Assembly (NCBI GenBank): GCA_031399085.1
Contig: JANNOQ010000048.1
Span: forward strand, 62,001-126,000
Source of the DNA: R-RK-3 sp031399085
GTDB taxonomy: Bacteria; Pseudomonadota; Alphaproteobacteria; Rhizobiales; Rhodomicrobiaceae
DNA: 64,000 bases
Direction: 5' to 3'
The translations under genes were made by a program, and so were the position numbers. This document shows positions 10,101 to 18,757 of this stretch, one piece after another (position 1 is the stretch's first letter; the number at the start of each line of letters is the position of its first letter). A model generated the notes under the pieces. That model saw nothing but the letters and a program-made list of their open reading frames with translations. It ran no database searches and was not told where the DNA came from.

Positions 10101-10693
10101 GCGGCACGCCGTCCCGTCCGCGCGGCGAGGCGCTGTTGCGCGGCCAGCTCGTCCACCGCCTGCTCGAAATCCTGCCCGCGCTGCCCCAAGCGGACTGGCG
10201 CAAGGGCGGCGCGAATTTTCTTGCCGTCGAAGGCCAGACCCTTCCCTCCTCCGAGCGCGGGGCGCTGCTGGCCTCGGTCATCGGTATTCTGCAGCATCCG
10301 GAATTCGCCGAACTCTTCCAGTCCGAAGGCCGGGCCGAAGCGCCGCTCGCCGCGCATTTGCCTCCGGTCTGGGACGGCGGTCCGCCGATTGTAATTTCGG
10401 GACAGGTCGATCGGTTGATTGCCGGCGCAGGCGAAATCGTGATCTTGGATTTCAAGAGCGGCGGCGTCCCTGAAAGCGCGGATGCTACACCCGAGCCCTA
10501 TCTCATGCAGCTGGCGGCCTACCGACTCGCGCTGCAACGTATTTTTCCCGGCGCACCGATTCGCGCGGCCCTGCTGTGGACGGAAGCGCCGCTGCTGATG
10601 GCCATTCCGCCTGCCCTGCTGGAGCGCGGTCAAACGCTGCTTTACGAATCTTTGAGATCGCGGCACCTTGACCTGCCGACCGCGCACGCCTAG
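7157..10693 (+). CDS. addA: Double-strand break repair helicase AddA
   Basis: A 1,178-residue UvrD-like superfamily 1 helicase fused to a C-terminal RecB-type nuclease. Walker A is SANAGAGKTYVL (about residues 37-48). Further helicase motifs include ILVDEAQDTSPAQWALI, FAVGDEKQSIYGFQGA, LSFRSS, VMTVHGSKGLEANIVFLAD and LLYVAMTRARDRLYVAG. The nuclease catalytic segment is IVILDFKSGG near residue 1,092. It is the motor subunit of AddAB with the preceding gene, from which it is separated by 3 bp. Length and motif order match the alphaproteobacterial AddA family, and no defect is visible. Confidence 0.96.
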   Translation: MSATVLGFPAPDIASVREEARRQQMLAADPANSAWVSANAGAGKTYVLVLRVLRLLLSGAKPESILCLTFTKAAAAEMSNRLIARLGEWAAKPDADLRAELAAILLRQPSADDLGFARCLFAKVLDAPGGLKIMTIHAFCDRVLRRFPLEAGVPPSFTIFTDAEQHAALEEASHFVMHAAAKAPDSALGQALLTAVAYAGEDRFQDLLRSVTSRRDELHTLIRQQLDDDPFAGIEISLRTVLGVRREDTVDALLDEQTEIASDSLIASAIAALRGGGKSDNVLADDLAEVQGASGARRREALTKAFLTEKGQPRADSRFMTKAVCAAHPGIADDLRRARDEFAEMECKRRGLQVAVATAALLRLADAVLQRYEHEKAQRTAIDFDGLISRTAALFQRSDAAAWVLFRLDANLTHILVDEAQDTSPAQWALIRAITAEFFAGEGVEDRQRTLFAVGDEKQSIYGFQGAEPRQFAETGHDYAARAQAAAQSWLEAPLALSFRSSRVVLEAVDLVFADRARTPGLTAEGRPVRHFAHRDGDAGVVELWPVEKAEPRDAVPAWEPFSERAGAPPPAITLANRIARQIRHWLDSGEPLASLNRPIRAGDILILVRKRAPFAAPMVRALKSLGIPVAGADRMRLMEQLAVMDLMALGDFLLLPDDDLTLAALLKSPIFGFGDDDLFAIGYGRTGSLRDALLAKSGHSSSYSIAAQRLQAWLPAAASQKPFEFYMARLENDGLRKRLLGRLGPEAADAIDEFLNLALTYETGEAPTLQGFLHWLRVSDAEIKRDMEGGRDEVRVMTVHGSKGLEANIVFLADTCSTRNASRGGLALLDPPAGSRPGAAKLPVWLLPGAQLVPPIRVACEAMRQAENEEYQRLLYVAMTRARDRLYVAGFEGKNARDAGCWYDLIRDGLAEQLIEAVDSSGKPVRRMECPQTAPAKAPASVSAGTLAGPLPDWYARQTAGAAHPIVLNPSKLESAWRGDSGTPSRPRGEALLRGQLVHRLLEILPALPQADWRKGGANFLAVEGQTLPSSERGALLASVIGILQHPEFAELFQSEGRAEAPLAAHLPPVWDGGPPIVISGQVDRLIAGAGEIVILDFKSGGVPESADATPEPYLMQLAAYRLALQRIFPGAPIRAALLWTEAPLLMAIPPALLERGQTLLYESLRSRHLDLPTAHA

Positions 10694-10741
10694 CTGTAGA
10701 GGGCTTTAGGCCCGCAGGGCACGAGAAGAGGAGATGTTCGC

Positions 10742-11077
10742 ATGGCGCCAATAGCCGTTTCCGACGACACTTTCGAGGCCGAGGTTCTGAACGCCTCCGA
10801 GCCGGTTGTGGTCGATTTCTGGGCGGAGTGGTGCGGACCGTGCCGGATGATCGCCCCTGCGCTTGAGGAAATCGCCACCGAACTGGCTGGCAAGGTAAAG
10901 ATCGTGAAGATGAACGTGGACGAGAATCCACGCATTCCCGGCGAATTCGGCATTCGCGGCATTCCGGCGCTGCTGATGTTCAAGGGCGGCAAGGTTTCCG
11001 CGCAAAAGATTGGGGCGCAGCCGAAGAATCAGCTGAAGGCTTGGATCACCGAGTCGGCCGGTACGGCGGTCGCGTAA
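10742..11077 (+). CDS. trxA: Thioredoxin 1
   Basis: A 111-residue single-domain thioredoxin with the redox site WCGPCR inside DFWAEWCGPCRMIAPALEEI and the cis-Pro segment IRGIPALLMF. It reduces cytoplasmic disulfides with NADPH via thioredoxin reductase and serves ribonucleotide reductase and other partners. A strong ribosome site, AAGAGGAGA, lies upstream of the ATG. It follows addA after 48 bp on the same strand, an arrangement common in Hyphomicrobiales. Identity is clear from the motif and length. Confidence 0.96.
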   Translation: MAPIAVSDDTFEAEVLNASEPVVVDFWAEWCGPCRMIAPALEEIATELAGKVKIVKMNVDENPRIPGEFGIRGIPALLMFKGGKVSAQKIGAQPKNQLKAWITESAGTAVA

Positions 11078-11107
11078 CAGCAACTCCTGTCGCGGTTTGA
11101 AACGACA

Positions 11108-11126
11108 AGGCTCGGTCGCGGAGCCT
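11108..11126. terminator. Possible hairpin between convergent trxA and pyrD
   Basis: A perfect 6-bp stem (aggctc/gagcct) with a 7-base loop lies 31 bp after trxA and just before the convergent pyrD stop. No T-run follows on either strand, so a role in termination is only a suggestion. Confidence 0.3.
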
Positions 11127-11134
11127 AGCGCGAG

Positions 11135-12217
11135 CTACAGCGCACTCGCCGCCCAGCGCTCGGCGTCGAGCCCTTTGAGTGCCGCGAGGCTCGGCGCGCC
11201 TGCCCGCTCGATCTCGCCGGCAAGCCGCAGCTTGATGTCGCCGATCAGCCCAGCTCCCTCGTAGATCAGGCCGGTATAGAGCTGAATCAGCGAGGCGCCG
11301 GCTCGAATTTTCGCCAGCGCGGTTTCGCCGGAATCGATGCCGCCGACGCCGATCAGCGGCAGTTTTCCTTGGGTGAGAAGATAGACCCTGGCGAGCGTTC
11401 GCGTCGCGCGCTGGAACAGCGGCCGGCCTGAAACACCGCCCGCCTCTGCGCGATAGGCGGATTGCTGGACGCTGTCGCGCGCGATCGTCGTATTCGTCAG
11501 GATGATGCCGTCGACTTTATGGGCCAGCAGGCAATCGATCACCGGCGGCAGGTCGTCATCGTGAATATCCGGCGCGAGCTTCACCAGGATCGGACGGCGC
11601 GGCGCGCTTGGGGCGCTCAGCGTCTCGCGCTCGCGCATCAGGCGGGCGAGCAATACGTCCAAGCGGTCCGGGGCTTGCAGATCGCGCAAGCCCGGCGTAT
11701 TGGGTGAGGAGATGTTGATCGCGAAGTAATCCGCAGCGTCAGAGAAGCCGCGCAGGCCCGACGCGTAGTCCTCGATCGGGTCGATGGCATCTTTGTTCGC
11801 CCCTATATTGAGCCCGATCACCCCTGCCGGACGTTTGGCGAGCCGCGCCTTCACCGCCTGATGGCCGCCGCTGTTAAAGCCGAGCCGGTTGATCGCGCCG
11901 CGCTCGCGGATCAGGCGGAAGACGCGTGGGCGGGAATTGCCCGGCTGCGGTTGCGGGGTGACGGTGCCGATCTCCGCAAAGCCGAAGCCCATCGCCAGCA
12001 GCGCGCCTGGCACGCGCGCATCCTTATCGAACCCCGCCGCCATGCCGAGCGGATTTGGGAAATCGAGGCCGCAGATCGTCTGGCGCAGCCTGGCATCGTC
12101 AGCGCCCGCGCGGGGATACACGCCGCGCTCCAGCGCGCGCAGGGTCAACTCGTGGGCGCGCTCTGGGTCGAGGAACAGCAGGCCGGATTGCGCGACATTG
12201 ATGAGACCGCCGATCAC
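11135..12217 (-). CDS. pyrD: Dihydroorotate dehydrogenase (quinone), class 2
   Basis: A 360-residue class 2 DHODH that oxidises dihydroorotate to orotate in pyrimidine synthesis and passes electrons to the quinone pool. The membrane-associating N-terminal extension (AQSGLLFLDPERAHELTLRA) defines class 2. The catalytic-base segment is INISSPNTPGLRDLQ, and the FMN and substrate segments NPLGMAAGFDKDA and IGVGGIDSGETAL are intact. The start codon overlaps the stop of the upstream DUF952 gene by 4 bp, so the two are translationally coupled. It converges with trxA. Confidence 0.95.
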   Translation of the reverse strand: MIGGLINVAQSGLLFLDPERAHELTLRALERGVYPRAGADDARLRQTICGLDFPNPLGMAAGFDKDARVPGALLAMGFGFAEIGTVTPQPQPGNSRPRVFRLIRERGAINRLGFNSGGHQAVKARLAKRPAGVIGLNIGANKDAIDPIEDYASGLRGFSDAADYFAINISSPNTPGLRDLQAPDRLDVLLARLMRERETLSAPSAPRRPILVKLAPDIHDDDLPPVIDCLLAHKVDGIILTNTTIARDSVQQSAYRAEAGGVSGRPLFQRATRTLARVYLLTQGKLPLIGVGGIDSGETALAKIRAGASLIQLYTGLIYEGAGLIGDIKLRLAGEIERAGAPSLAALKGLDAERWAASAL

Positions 12218-12561
12218 TGGCCTGCCTCGGCGGGTAGGTGATGATGCCCGCTGCCGTCAAATGGCAATTCCTTTGTCCATAGGACCGCCGAAAGGGGAAG
12301 CGCGCCATAAAGATGCGGGAACAGATCGCCGCCGCGCGAGGCTTCCCATTTGAGAGTAGCGCCAAGCGCGTCACCATCGACCGCTATGAGCAAAAGATCG
12401 TCGCGCCCAGCATAATGCTTGACGAGCGTTCCGGGCAGTTGCGATGCGGTGGAGAAATGGATGAAGCCGTCTCGCGCGTCATCCGGCGAGCCGGCATATG
12501 CGTCAGCGAGCGCCGCCGCGCGCCATTCTTGGCGTCCGCAAACTTTGAAAATGAGCGTCAT
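12214..12561 (-). CDS. DUF952 domain protein
   Basis: A 115-residue protein matching the small DUF952 family: IFKVCGRQEWRAA at the start, then the characteristic DGFIHFSTASQLPGTLVKHY and a basic/Asp-rich middle (GRDDLLLIAVDGDAL). The family is cytoplasmic, has an ADP-ribosyltransferase-like fold in some comparisons, and has no settled function. It sits immediately upstream of pyrD with a 4-bp overlap and 37 bp downstream of the mfd stop, so it probably belongs to the same minus-strand unit. No function is claimed. Confidence 0.85.
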   Translation of the reverse strand: MTLIFKVCGRQEWRAAALADAYAGSPDDARDGFIHFSTASQLPGTLVKHYAGRDDLLLIAVDGDALGATLKWEASRGGDLFPHLYGALPLSAVLWTKELPFDGSGHHHLPAEAGQ

Positions 12562-12598
12562 CGCTCTGTTTCGCGCCGTTGTGACGAAGAAATAACCT

Positions 12599-15500
12599 TC
12601 ACGCCGCCACCTTTACCTCGCCCGCCAGCTCCGCCAAGCGCCGCACCAGATTGCGCGCGCCCTTCAGCCGCTCATCGGCATCGGGCCAATCCGCCTTGAA
12701 TACAAGCTTGTGGTCCTTCTGCATTTTCACGGCGTTCTTATTCTCATTGATGAAGGTAACCAGCCCGGCCGGATTGGCGAAATTATTGCCCCGGAAGCCG
12801 ATGACCGCGCCTTTGGGGCCGGCCTCGACCTGCGAAACGCCTGCTTTGCGGCAATAGCCCTTGATCTGCACGACGGCCAGCAGATGGCGCACTTCTTCCG
12901 GCAGCGGGCCGAAGCGATCGACCAGTTCCGCGGCAAAAACCTCGATCTCGTCCCGCTCGTTGACGGCTGACAGACGCCGGTATAGCCCGAGCCGCGCCTG
13001 CAAATCGGCAACATAGCTCTCCGGGATCAGCACGGCGCTGCCGACATTGATCTGCGGCGACCATTGATCGGCGCGCTCCTCGATGCCGCCCTCGCGCAAG
13101 GATGCGACCGCCTCCTCCAGCATTTGCTGGTACAGCTCAAAGCCCACCTCGCGAATATGGCCTGACTGCTCCTCGCCCAAGAGGTTGCCAGCGCCGCGAA
13201 TGTCGAGATCGTGGCTTGCAAGGCTAAAGCCCGCGCCAAGACTATCGAGGGATTGCAGCACCTTAAGCCGCTTTTCGGCGGTCGGCGTGAGCTTTTGGTT
13301 CGGCGGCAGGGTGAACAGCGCATAGGCGCGCGTTTTCGCCCGGCCGACGCGTCCGCGCAGCTGATAGAGCTGGCCGAGGCCGAACATATCGGCGCGGTGG
13401 ACGATCAGCGTGTTGGCCGTCGGAATGTCGAGGCCGGATTCAACGATGCTGGTGGAAAGTAGCACGTCGAACTGCCGGTCGTAGAACGCGGTCATCACAT
13501 CTTCGAGCTGGCCCGCCGCCATCTGGCCGTGCGCCACGGTGACCTTGAGTTCGGGCACATGCTCGCGCAGGAAGGCGGCGATTTCGTCGAGATCGGAAAT
13601 ACGCGGGCAGACATAGAAGGTCTGGCCGCCGCGATAACGCTCACGCAGCAGCGCCTCGCGCAGCGTGACGGGATCGAAGGGCGTGATGAAGGTGCGCACC
13701 GCGAGCCGGTCGACCGGAGGCGTCGCGATCACCGACATTTCACGCACGCCGGTCAGCGCCAATTGCAGCGTGCGGGGAATGGGCGTCGCGGTGAGGGTGA
13801 GCACATGCACATCGGATTTGAGCTGCTTCAGCCGCTCCTTATGCGCGACGCCGAAATGCTGCTCCTCGTCGATGATGAGCAGGCCGAGATCGGCGAATTC
13901 GATGCCCTTGGCGAGCAGCGCATGGGTGCCGATGACGATGTCGGTCTGGCCGGATTTGATGCCGTCCCGCATGGCGGCCATATCCTTTGCGGTGACGAGG
14001 CGCGAGGCCTGGTCGATCCGCACCGGCAGGCCCTTGAAGCGGTCGGTGAAGGTCTTGAAATGCTGGCGGGCCAAAAGCGTGGTGGGAACAACGACGGCCA
14101 CTTGCTTACCCGCCATCACCGCGATGAACGCCGCCCGCAGCGCCACTTCGGTCTTGCCGAAGCCGACATCGCCGCAAATCAGCCGGTCCATCGGCCGGCC
14201 GCGCGCTAGATCCTCGACCACAGCCTCGATGCTGGTCATCTGATCGTCGGTTTCCTCATAGGGAAAGCGGGCGACGAATTCGTCATAGGCCCCGTCGGTC
14301 TCGGCGAGCACGGGGGCCTCCCGCAATTCGCGCTCGGCGGCGATCTTGATCAGGCTGTCGGCGATGTCGCGGATGCGCTTTTTGAGCCGCGCCTTGCGGG
14401 CCTGCCAAGCCGCGCCTCCCAGGCGATCGAGATTGGCGTTCGAATCGTCGGAGCCGTAGCGCGTGAGCAGATCGATATTCTCGACCGGCAGGAACAGCTT
14501 GTCGCCGCCTTGATATTCGAGTTCGAGGCAGTCATGCGGCGCGCCCGCCGCCGTGATCGCCTGAAGCCCGAGGAAACGCCCGATGCCGTGATCGGCGTGG
14601 ACGACCAGATCGCCCGGCGCGAGCGCGGAGGCCTCGCTGAGCACGTCGCTCCCCTTGCGGGCCTTGCGGCGGCGAACGAGACGGTCGCCGAGGATGTCTT
14701 GCTCACCGATGATGGCGAGGTCGGGCGTTTCGAAGCCGTTTTCCAGGCCGAGCACCGCAAATCCCGCTATATCGCGGCTAAGTTTTGTAGCCTCGGGGAA
14801 ATTCTCGACCGGCGCAATCGCGGTGAGGCCGTGGGCGCCGAGCAGCGAGCCAAGACGCTCGCGCGCGCCCGCCGTCCAACCGGCGACGAGGACGCGTTTG
14901 CCACCTGCTTGCAGCCGCCGAATATGGCCGTTTACCGCTTCGAACAGCTTTTCCGCCTGCTCGGCGCGTTCGAGCGCGAAATTGCGCCCGATCTTGGCCC
15001 CGAAATTGAGCGTCGCGATGCCGCTCGCGCCATCCAGCCCATCGAAAGGCGAGAACTGCCGCAATTTGCGGCTCTCAAGCGTGGCGTTCCATTCAGCGTC
15101 GTCGAGGAACATCAGCTTGGGCTGCACGGGCTTGTAAGGCGGGGTGCCGAAAGACGTTTGCTCGAGGGCTTGCTGGCGGGCTTCGTAATGATCCTGAATT
15201 TGTTCCGAACGCTCGCCGCGCGCTTCGCTCACAAGATGATCGAAGGAGATCAGCGCGCCGGGCACATAGTCGAACAGCGTTTCCAGCGTCTCGTAGAACA
15301 GCGGCAGCCAATGCTCGGCGCCCGCATAGGTCACGCCCGAGGAGACCGCCTCGTAAAGGGGATCGTCGCCCCTCACCGCGCCGAACAATTCCATGTAGCG
15401 CTCGCGGAACCGGCTCGTCACCTCCGGGCCGGTCGGCAACTCGCTGGCGGGCATCAGGATAAGCTGGTCCTTGGCGGTCTGGGTGCGCTGGGAGACAGGA

Positions 15501-16168
15501 TCGAAAAAGCGGATCGCCTCCAAGGCGTCGCCGAAAAAGTCGAGCCGCGCCGGGCGGGTATTGGCTGGCGGGAAGAGATCGAGGATCCCGCCGCGCATTG
15601 CATATTCGCCCGGCTCCATCACCGTGCCGGTGCGCCGGTATCCCCAGCGCTCCAGCCGCCGGGCGATGCTGCCCATATCGATCGTCATGCCGGCCGTCAG
15701 CTTGACCAGCGCCTTCATCATCTCCGCGCGGGGCGGCACGCGCTGAAGCGCGGCGTTCACCGTGGTGACGACGATGACCGGGCGCTTTGGCGTTTTAAGC
15801 CGCGCCAGCTGCGCGAGCGTGGCAACGCGGCGGCTGGACAGCTCCGCATTGGGCGAAACACGGTCATAGGGAACAGTGTCCCAGGCCGGGAAAACCAGCA
15901 CATCGGCGTTCGGGGCAAAGAAACGGAGCTGTTCGCGTAGGGCTTCCGCCCGCTGATCGTCGCGCGCCACATGCAGCACGGCGACCGGCGCCGCCAGCTC
16001 CTTATGCGCGAGCGCCGCCATCCGCGCGACCAGATAGGCGTCGAACCCTTCCGGCACGCCCGCGGCGATGAGCGGCTTATCCTGCGCGACGAGTGCGGCG
16101 ATCGCGATGGAGGATCGCGTCGGGCCCTCCTTCTTCGCCTTTGGCTGGTCTTCGGTTTTGCCTAACAT
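12599..16168 (-). CDS. mfd: Transcription-repair coupling factor Mfd
   Basis: A 1,189-residue Mfd, the SF2 translocase that displaces stalled RNA polymerase and recruits UvrA. The UvrB-like N-terminal module includes VFPAWDTVPYDRVSPNAEL. The RNAP-interaction region (PGDLVVHADHGIGRFLGL) precedes the RecG-like motor with Walker A CGDVGFGKTEVALRAA (about residue 666), the DEEQ box IIDEEQHFGVAHKE and motif LTATPIPRTLQLAL. The C-terminal TRCF domain is complete. Length is normal. sdhE ends 3 bp upstream on the same strand, and recG, another branched-DNA helicase with a related motor, is divergent. Confidence 0.97.
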   Translation of the reverse strand: MLGKTEDQPKAKKEGPTRSSIAIAALVAQDKPLIAAGVPEGFDAYLVARMAALAHKELAAPVAVLHVARDDQRAEALREQLRFFAPNADVLVFPAWDTVPYDRVSPNAELSSRRVATLAQLARLKTPKRPVIVVTTVNAALQRVPPRAEMMKALVKLTAGMTIDMGSIARRLERWGYRRTGTVMEPGEYAMRGGILDLFPPANTRPARLDFFGDALEAIRFFDPVSQRTQTAKDQLILMPASELPTGPEVTSRFRERYMELFGAVRGDDPLYEAVSSGVTYAGAEHWLPLFYETLETLFDYVPGALISFDHLVSEARGERSEQIQDHYEARQQALEQTSFGTPPYKPVQPKLMFLDDAEWNATLESRKLRQFSPFDGLDGASGIATLNFGAKIGRNFALERAEQAEKLFEAVNGHIRRLQAGGKRVLVAGWTAGARERLGSLLGAHGLTAIAPVENFPEATKLSRDIAGFAVLGLENGFETPDLAIIGEQDILGDRLVRRRKARKGSDVLSEASALAPGDLVVHADHGIGRFLGLQAITAAGAPHDCLELEYQGGDKLFLPVENIDLLTRYGSDDSNANLDRLGGAAWQARKARLKKRIRDIADSLIKIAAERELREAPVLAETDGAYDEFVARFPYEETDDQMTSIEAVVEDLARGRPMDRLICGDVGFGKTEVALRAAFIAVMAGKQVAVVVPTTLLARQHFKTFTDRFKGLPVRIDQASRLVTAKDMAAMRDGIKSGQTDIVIGTHALLAKGIEFADLGLLIIDEEQHFGVAHKERLKQLKSDVHVLTLTATPIPRTLQLALTGVREMSVIATPPVDRLAVRTFITPFDPVTLREALLRERYRGGQTFYVCPRISDLDEIAAFLREHVPELKVTVAHGQMAAGQLEDVMTAFYDRQFDVLLSTSIVESGLDIPTANTLIVHRADMFGLGQLYQLRGRVGRAKTRAYALFTLPPNQKLTPTAEKRLKVLQSLDSLGAGFSLASHDLDIRGAGNLLGEEQSGHIREVGFELYQQMLEEAVASLREGGIEERADQWSPQINVGSAVLIPESYVADLQARLGLYRRLSAVNERDEIEVFAAELVDRFGPLPEEVRHLLAVVQIKGYCRKAGVSQVEAGPKGAVIGFRGNNFANPAGLVTFINENKNAVKMQKDHKLVFKADWPDADERLKGARNLVRRLAELAGEVKVAA

Positions 16169-16171
16169 CTG

Positions 16172-16429
16172 TTAACTTTCGAGGCGATGGTGACGCCTGA
16201 TGCGCCCGATCATAAGCGCGACGCCAGGCGGCGGTTCGGCACCTTTGATCCAGCCGTCGATTTGCGGGTCGGGCAGCGCCAGCAACTCCTCGAATGCCAG
16301 AAGTTCGGCAGCCTCGAAGCCGGCCAGTTCCGCATCGGCGAAACGCCCCAGAATAATGTCCAATTCCTTTGTGCCGCGATGATGCGCGCGGTAGAAGGCG
16401 CGCTTGATCCGGCTATCCGTGCCCGTCAT
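16172..16429 (-). CDS. sdhE: FAD assembly factor SdhE (succinate dehydrogenase assembly factor 2)
   Basis: An 85-residue member of the SdhE/YgfY (DUF339) family, which promotes covalent flavinylation of the succinate dehydrogenase flavoprotein. The conserved core is AFYRAHHRGTKELDIILGRF, carrying the RG motif of the family, followed by FEELLALPDPQIDGWI. The ATG at 16429 begins MTGTDSRIKRAF; the open frame continues 44 codons further upstream without family resemblance, so the shorter form is chosen. The stop is 3 bp before mfd. The gene order recG / sdhE-mfd is typical for Hyphomicrobiales. Confidence 0.88.
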   Translation of the reverse strand: MTGTDSRIKRAFYRAHHRGTKELDIILGRFADAELAGFEAAELLAFEELLALPDPQIDGWIKGAEPPPGVALMIGRIRRHHRLES

Positions 16430-16626
16430 GGCTCGATTGCGCTTGAAGAGGCTTGTGGATGTCCACACTGATGAACGCGCCGCTATGGCCGGACGATCCC
16501 TAGCCGTGATATAGCGCCATCTCAAGGCGGTGTCAGCTAGCGATATTGTCCCACGCGCCATATCTATTCGCGGTGAAACACGGACAGCACGTGCAAGATG
16601 AGGCGTCCACGGGGGAGAAGAGGGGG

Positions 16627-18738
16627 ATGCGACCCCAAAGCCTCAACCCGCTATTCGCCGGCGTTGGCAGCCTGGAGGGGGTCGGCCCGCGCTACGAGGC
16701 GCTGCTCGGCAAGCTGCTGCGGCCGTCCAATGGCGGCGAGGCGCGGATCATCGACCTTTTGTGGCACCTTCCCTCCGGCCTGACCGACCGGCGCGCCGAG
16801 CCTGCCATTTCCGACACCTTCCAGGGACAGCTGGCGACGCTCCGGGTGCGCGTGAAGAAGCATTTCCCCTCGCCGCCGCGGAACGGCCGCGCGCCTTACC
16901 GCGTCATTTGCGAGGACGACAGCGGCGAGATCGAGCTGATCTTCTTTCACACCGACCGCGCCTATATCGAGCGGCAATTGCCGGTCGGCGAAACGCGGAT
17001 TTTGTCGGGGCGGATCGAGCGGTATGGGCAAAAACTGCAAATGTCGCACCCCGATTATATATTGCCGGAGGATCAGCGCGACAAGCTTCCCGAGCTTGAG
17101 CCGGTTTACCCGCTGGCGCAGGGGCTAACTCAGAAATTCCTGTTCAAAGTCTTCACACAAGCTCTCGGGCGTCTGCAGGACATGCCCGAATGGCTTGACC
17201 GCAGCCTCATCGAGGGGCGCGGCTGGCCGGGGTTCGCAGCGGCGCTGAAAGCACTGCACCGCCCGTCCAATGAGCGGGACATGGAGCTGAATGCCCTCGC
17301 CCGCATGAGGCTCGCCTGCGACGAGCTGTTCGCCGGGCAGCTGGCGCTCGCTTTGCTGCGTCGACGCTTCAGGCGGACGGGAGGGCGCGCCGTGGTCGGC
17401 GATGGGCGGCTTGCGGCAAAAATCGCGAACGCTCTGCCCTTCACGCTGACCCGTTCGCAACAAATAGCGATTTCGGAAATCGCGGGCGATATGGGGGCCC
17501 CGCGACGGATGCTGCGGCTCCTGCAAGGCGATGTCGGCAGCGGCAAGACCGTTGTCGGCCTAATGGCGATGGCGCGCGCTGTCGAAGCCGGCGCTCAGGC
17601 GGCGATCATGGCGCCGACGGAAATATTGGCGCGGCAGCATTTGGAAACCATCGCGCCGCTTTGCGAGGCAGCCGGTATCCGAACAGCGCTGCTGACCGGG
17701 CGCGAAAAGGGTAAGGCCCGCCGGAGCGTGCTCGAAGCGCTTGCCAGCGGCGACACGCAGATCGCCATCGGCACGCACGCGCTTTTCCAGCCCGATGTGG
17801 CGTTCGCCGACCTCGCCCTTGCCATCATCGACGAGCAGCACCGCTTCGGCGTGCACCAGCGTTACGCGTTGCAAGCCAAGGGCAAGGGCGCGGGCACCGA
17901 TATTTTGGTCATGACCGCCACGCCCATTCCGCGCACGCTGCAAATGACGCATTACGGCGATATGGATGTCTCCAAGCTCACCGAGAAGCCCGCCGGGCGA
18001 AAGCCTATCCTGACGCGCGCGGTGCCTATTGAGCGATTAGAGCAGGTGATCGGCGCAATCGGCCGCGCGCGGGGCGAGGGTGCGCAGATTTACTGGGTCT
18101 GCCCGCTCGTTGAAAGCTCGGTCAAGATCGACCTGGCCGCCGCCGAGGAGCGCGCCGCGCATCTGCGCCAGCATTTCGGCGATAGCGTCGGGCTGATTCA
18201 CGGACGCGCCAAAGGCTTGGAGAAAGACGCCGTGATGCGCCAGTTTTCGGAAGGCCGGTTGCGGATTCTGGTGGCGACGACCGTTATCGAAGTCGGCGTG
18301 AACGTGCCCGCCGCCACGATCATGGTGATCGAGCACGCCGAGCGCTTCGGCCTTGCCCAGCTTCACCAATTGCGTGGGCGGGTCGGGCGCGCGGCGGCGC
18401 AAAGCTCCTGCATCCTGTTGTACAACACACCGCTTTCGGAAACCGCCCGGGCCAGGCTCGATATTCTACGCCAAACCGAGGACGGCTTCCGCATCGCCGA
18501 GGAAGATTTGCGGCTGCGCGGCGGCGGCGAGATTTTGGGGACGCGGCAATCGGGCGAGCCGGGGTTCCGCGTCGCAAGTTTGCCGGGTGACGAAGAGCTG
18601 CTGCAGGCGGCGCGCGACCAAACCAAATATCTGCTCTCCCGCGATCCCGAACTCACCTCAGCGCAAGGCGAAGCCGCCCGGCATTGTCTGTATTTGTTCG
18701 AAAGGGATGAGGCGATCAGGCTATTGCGAGGGGGTTAA
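16627..18738 (+). CDS. recG: ATP-dependent DNA helicase RecG
   Basis: A 703-residue RecG, which remodels stalled forks and Holliday junctions. The N-terminal wedge/OB domain contains GVGPRYEALLGKLL and DDSGEIELIFFHTD. The motor has Walker A LLQGDVGSGKTVVGLMAM (about residue 300), DEQH box IIDEQHRFGVHQR and motifs MTATPIPRTLQM and HQLRGRVGRAAAQS. The ATG at 16627 follows a purine-rich GGGGGAGAAGAGGGG stretch; an earlier in-frame ATG at 16546 would overlap the upstream region of divergent sdhE and adds non-conserved residues. Length fits the family. Confidence 0.96.
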   Translation: MRPQSLNPLFAGVGSLEGVGPRYEALLGKLLRPSNGGEARIIDLLWHLPSGLTDRRAEPAISDTFQGQLATLRVRVKKHFPSPPRNGRAPYRVICEDDSGEIELIFFHTDRAYIERQLPVGETRILSGRIERYGQKLQMSHPDYILPEDQRDKLPELEPVYPLAQGLTQKFLFKVFTQALGRLQDMPEWLDRSLIEGRGWPGFAAALKALHRPSNERDMELNALARMRLACDELFAGQLALALLRRRFRRTGGRAVVGDGRLAAKIANALPFTLTRSQQIAISEIAGDMGAPRRMLRLLQGDVGSGKTVVGLMAMARAVEAGAQAAIMAPTEILARQHLETIAPLCEAAGIRTALLTGREKGKARRSVLEALASGDTQIAIGTHALFQPDVAFADLALAIIDEQHRFGVHQRYALQAKGKGAGTDILVMTATPIPRTLQMTHYGDMDVSKLTEKPAGRKPILTRAVPIERLEQVIGAIGRARGEGAQIYWVCPLVESSVKIDLAAAEERAAHLRQHFGDSVGLIHGRAKGLEKDAVMRQFSEGRLRILVATTVIEVGVNVPAATIMVIEHAERFGLAQLHQLRGRVGRAAAQSSCILLYNTPLSETARARLDILRQTEDGFRIAEEDLRLRGGGEILGTRQSGEPGFRVASLPGDEELLQAARDQTKYLLSRDPELTSAQGEAARHCLYLFERDEAIRLLRGG

Positions 18739-18757
18739 CTCCCCGGCGCGAGGCAAA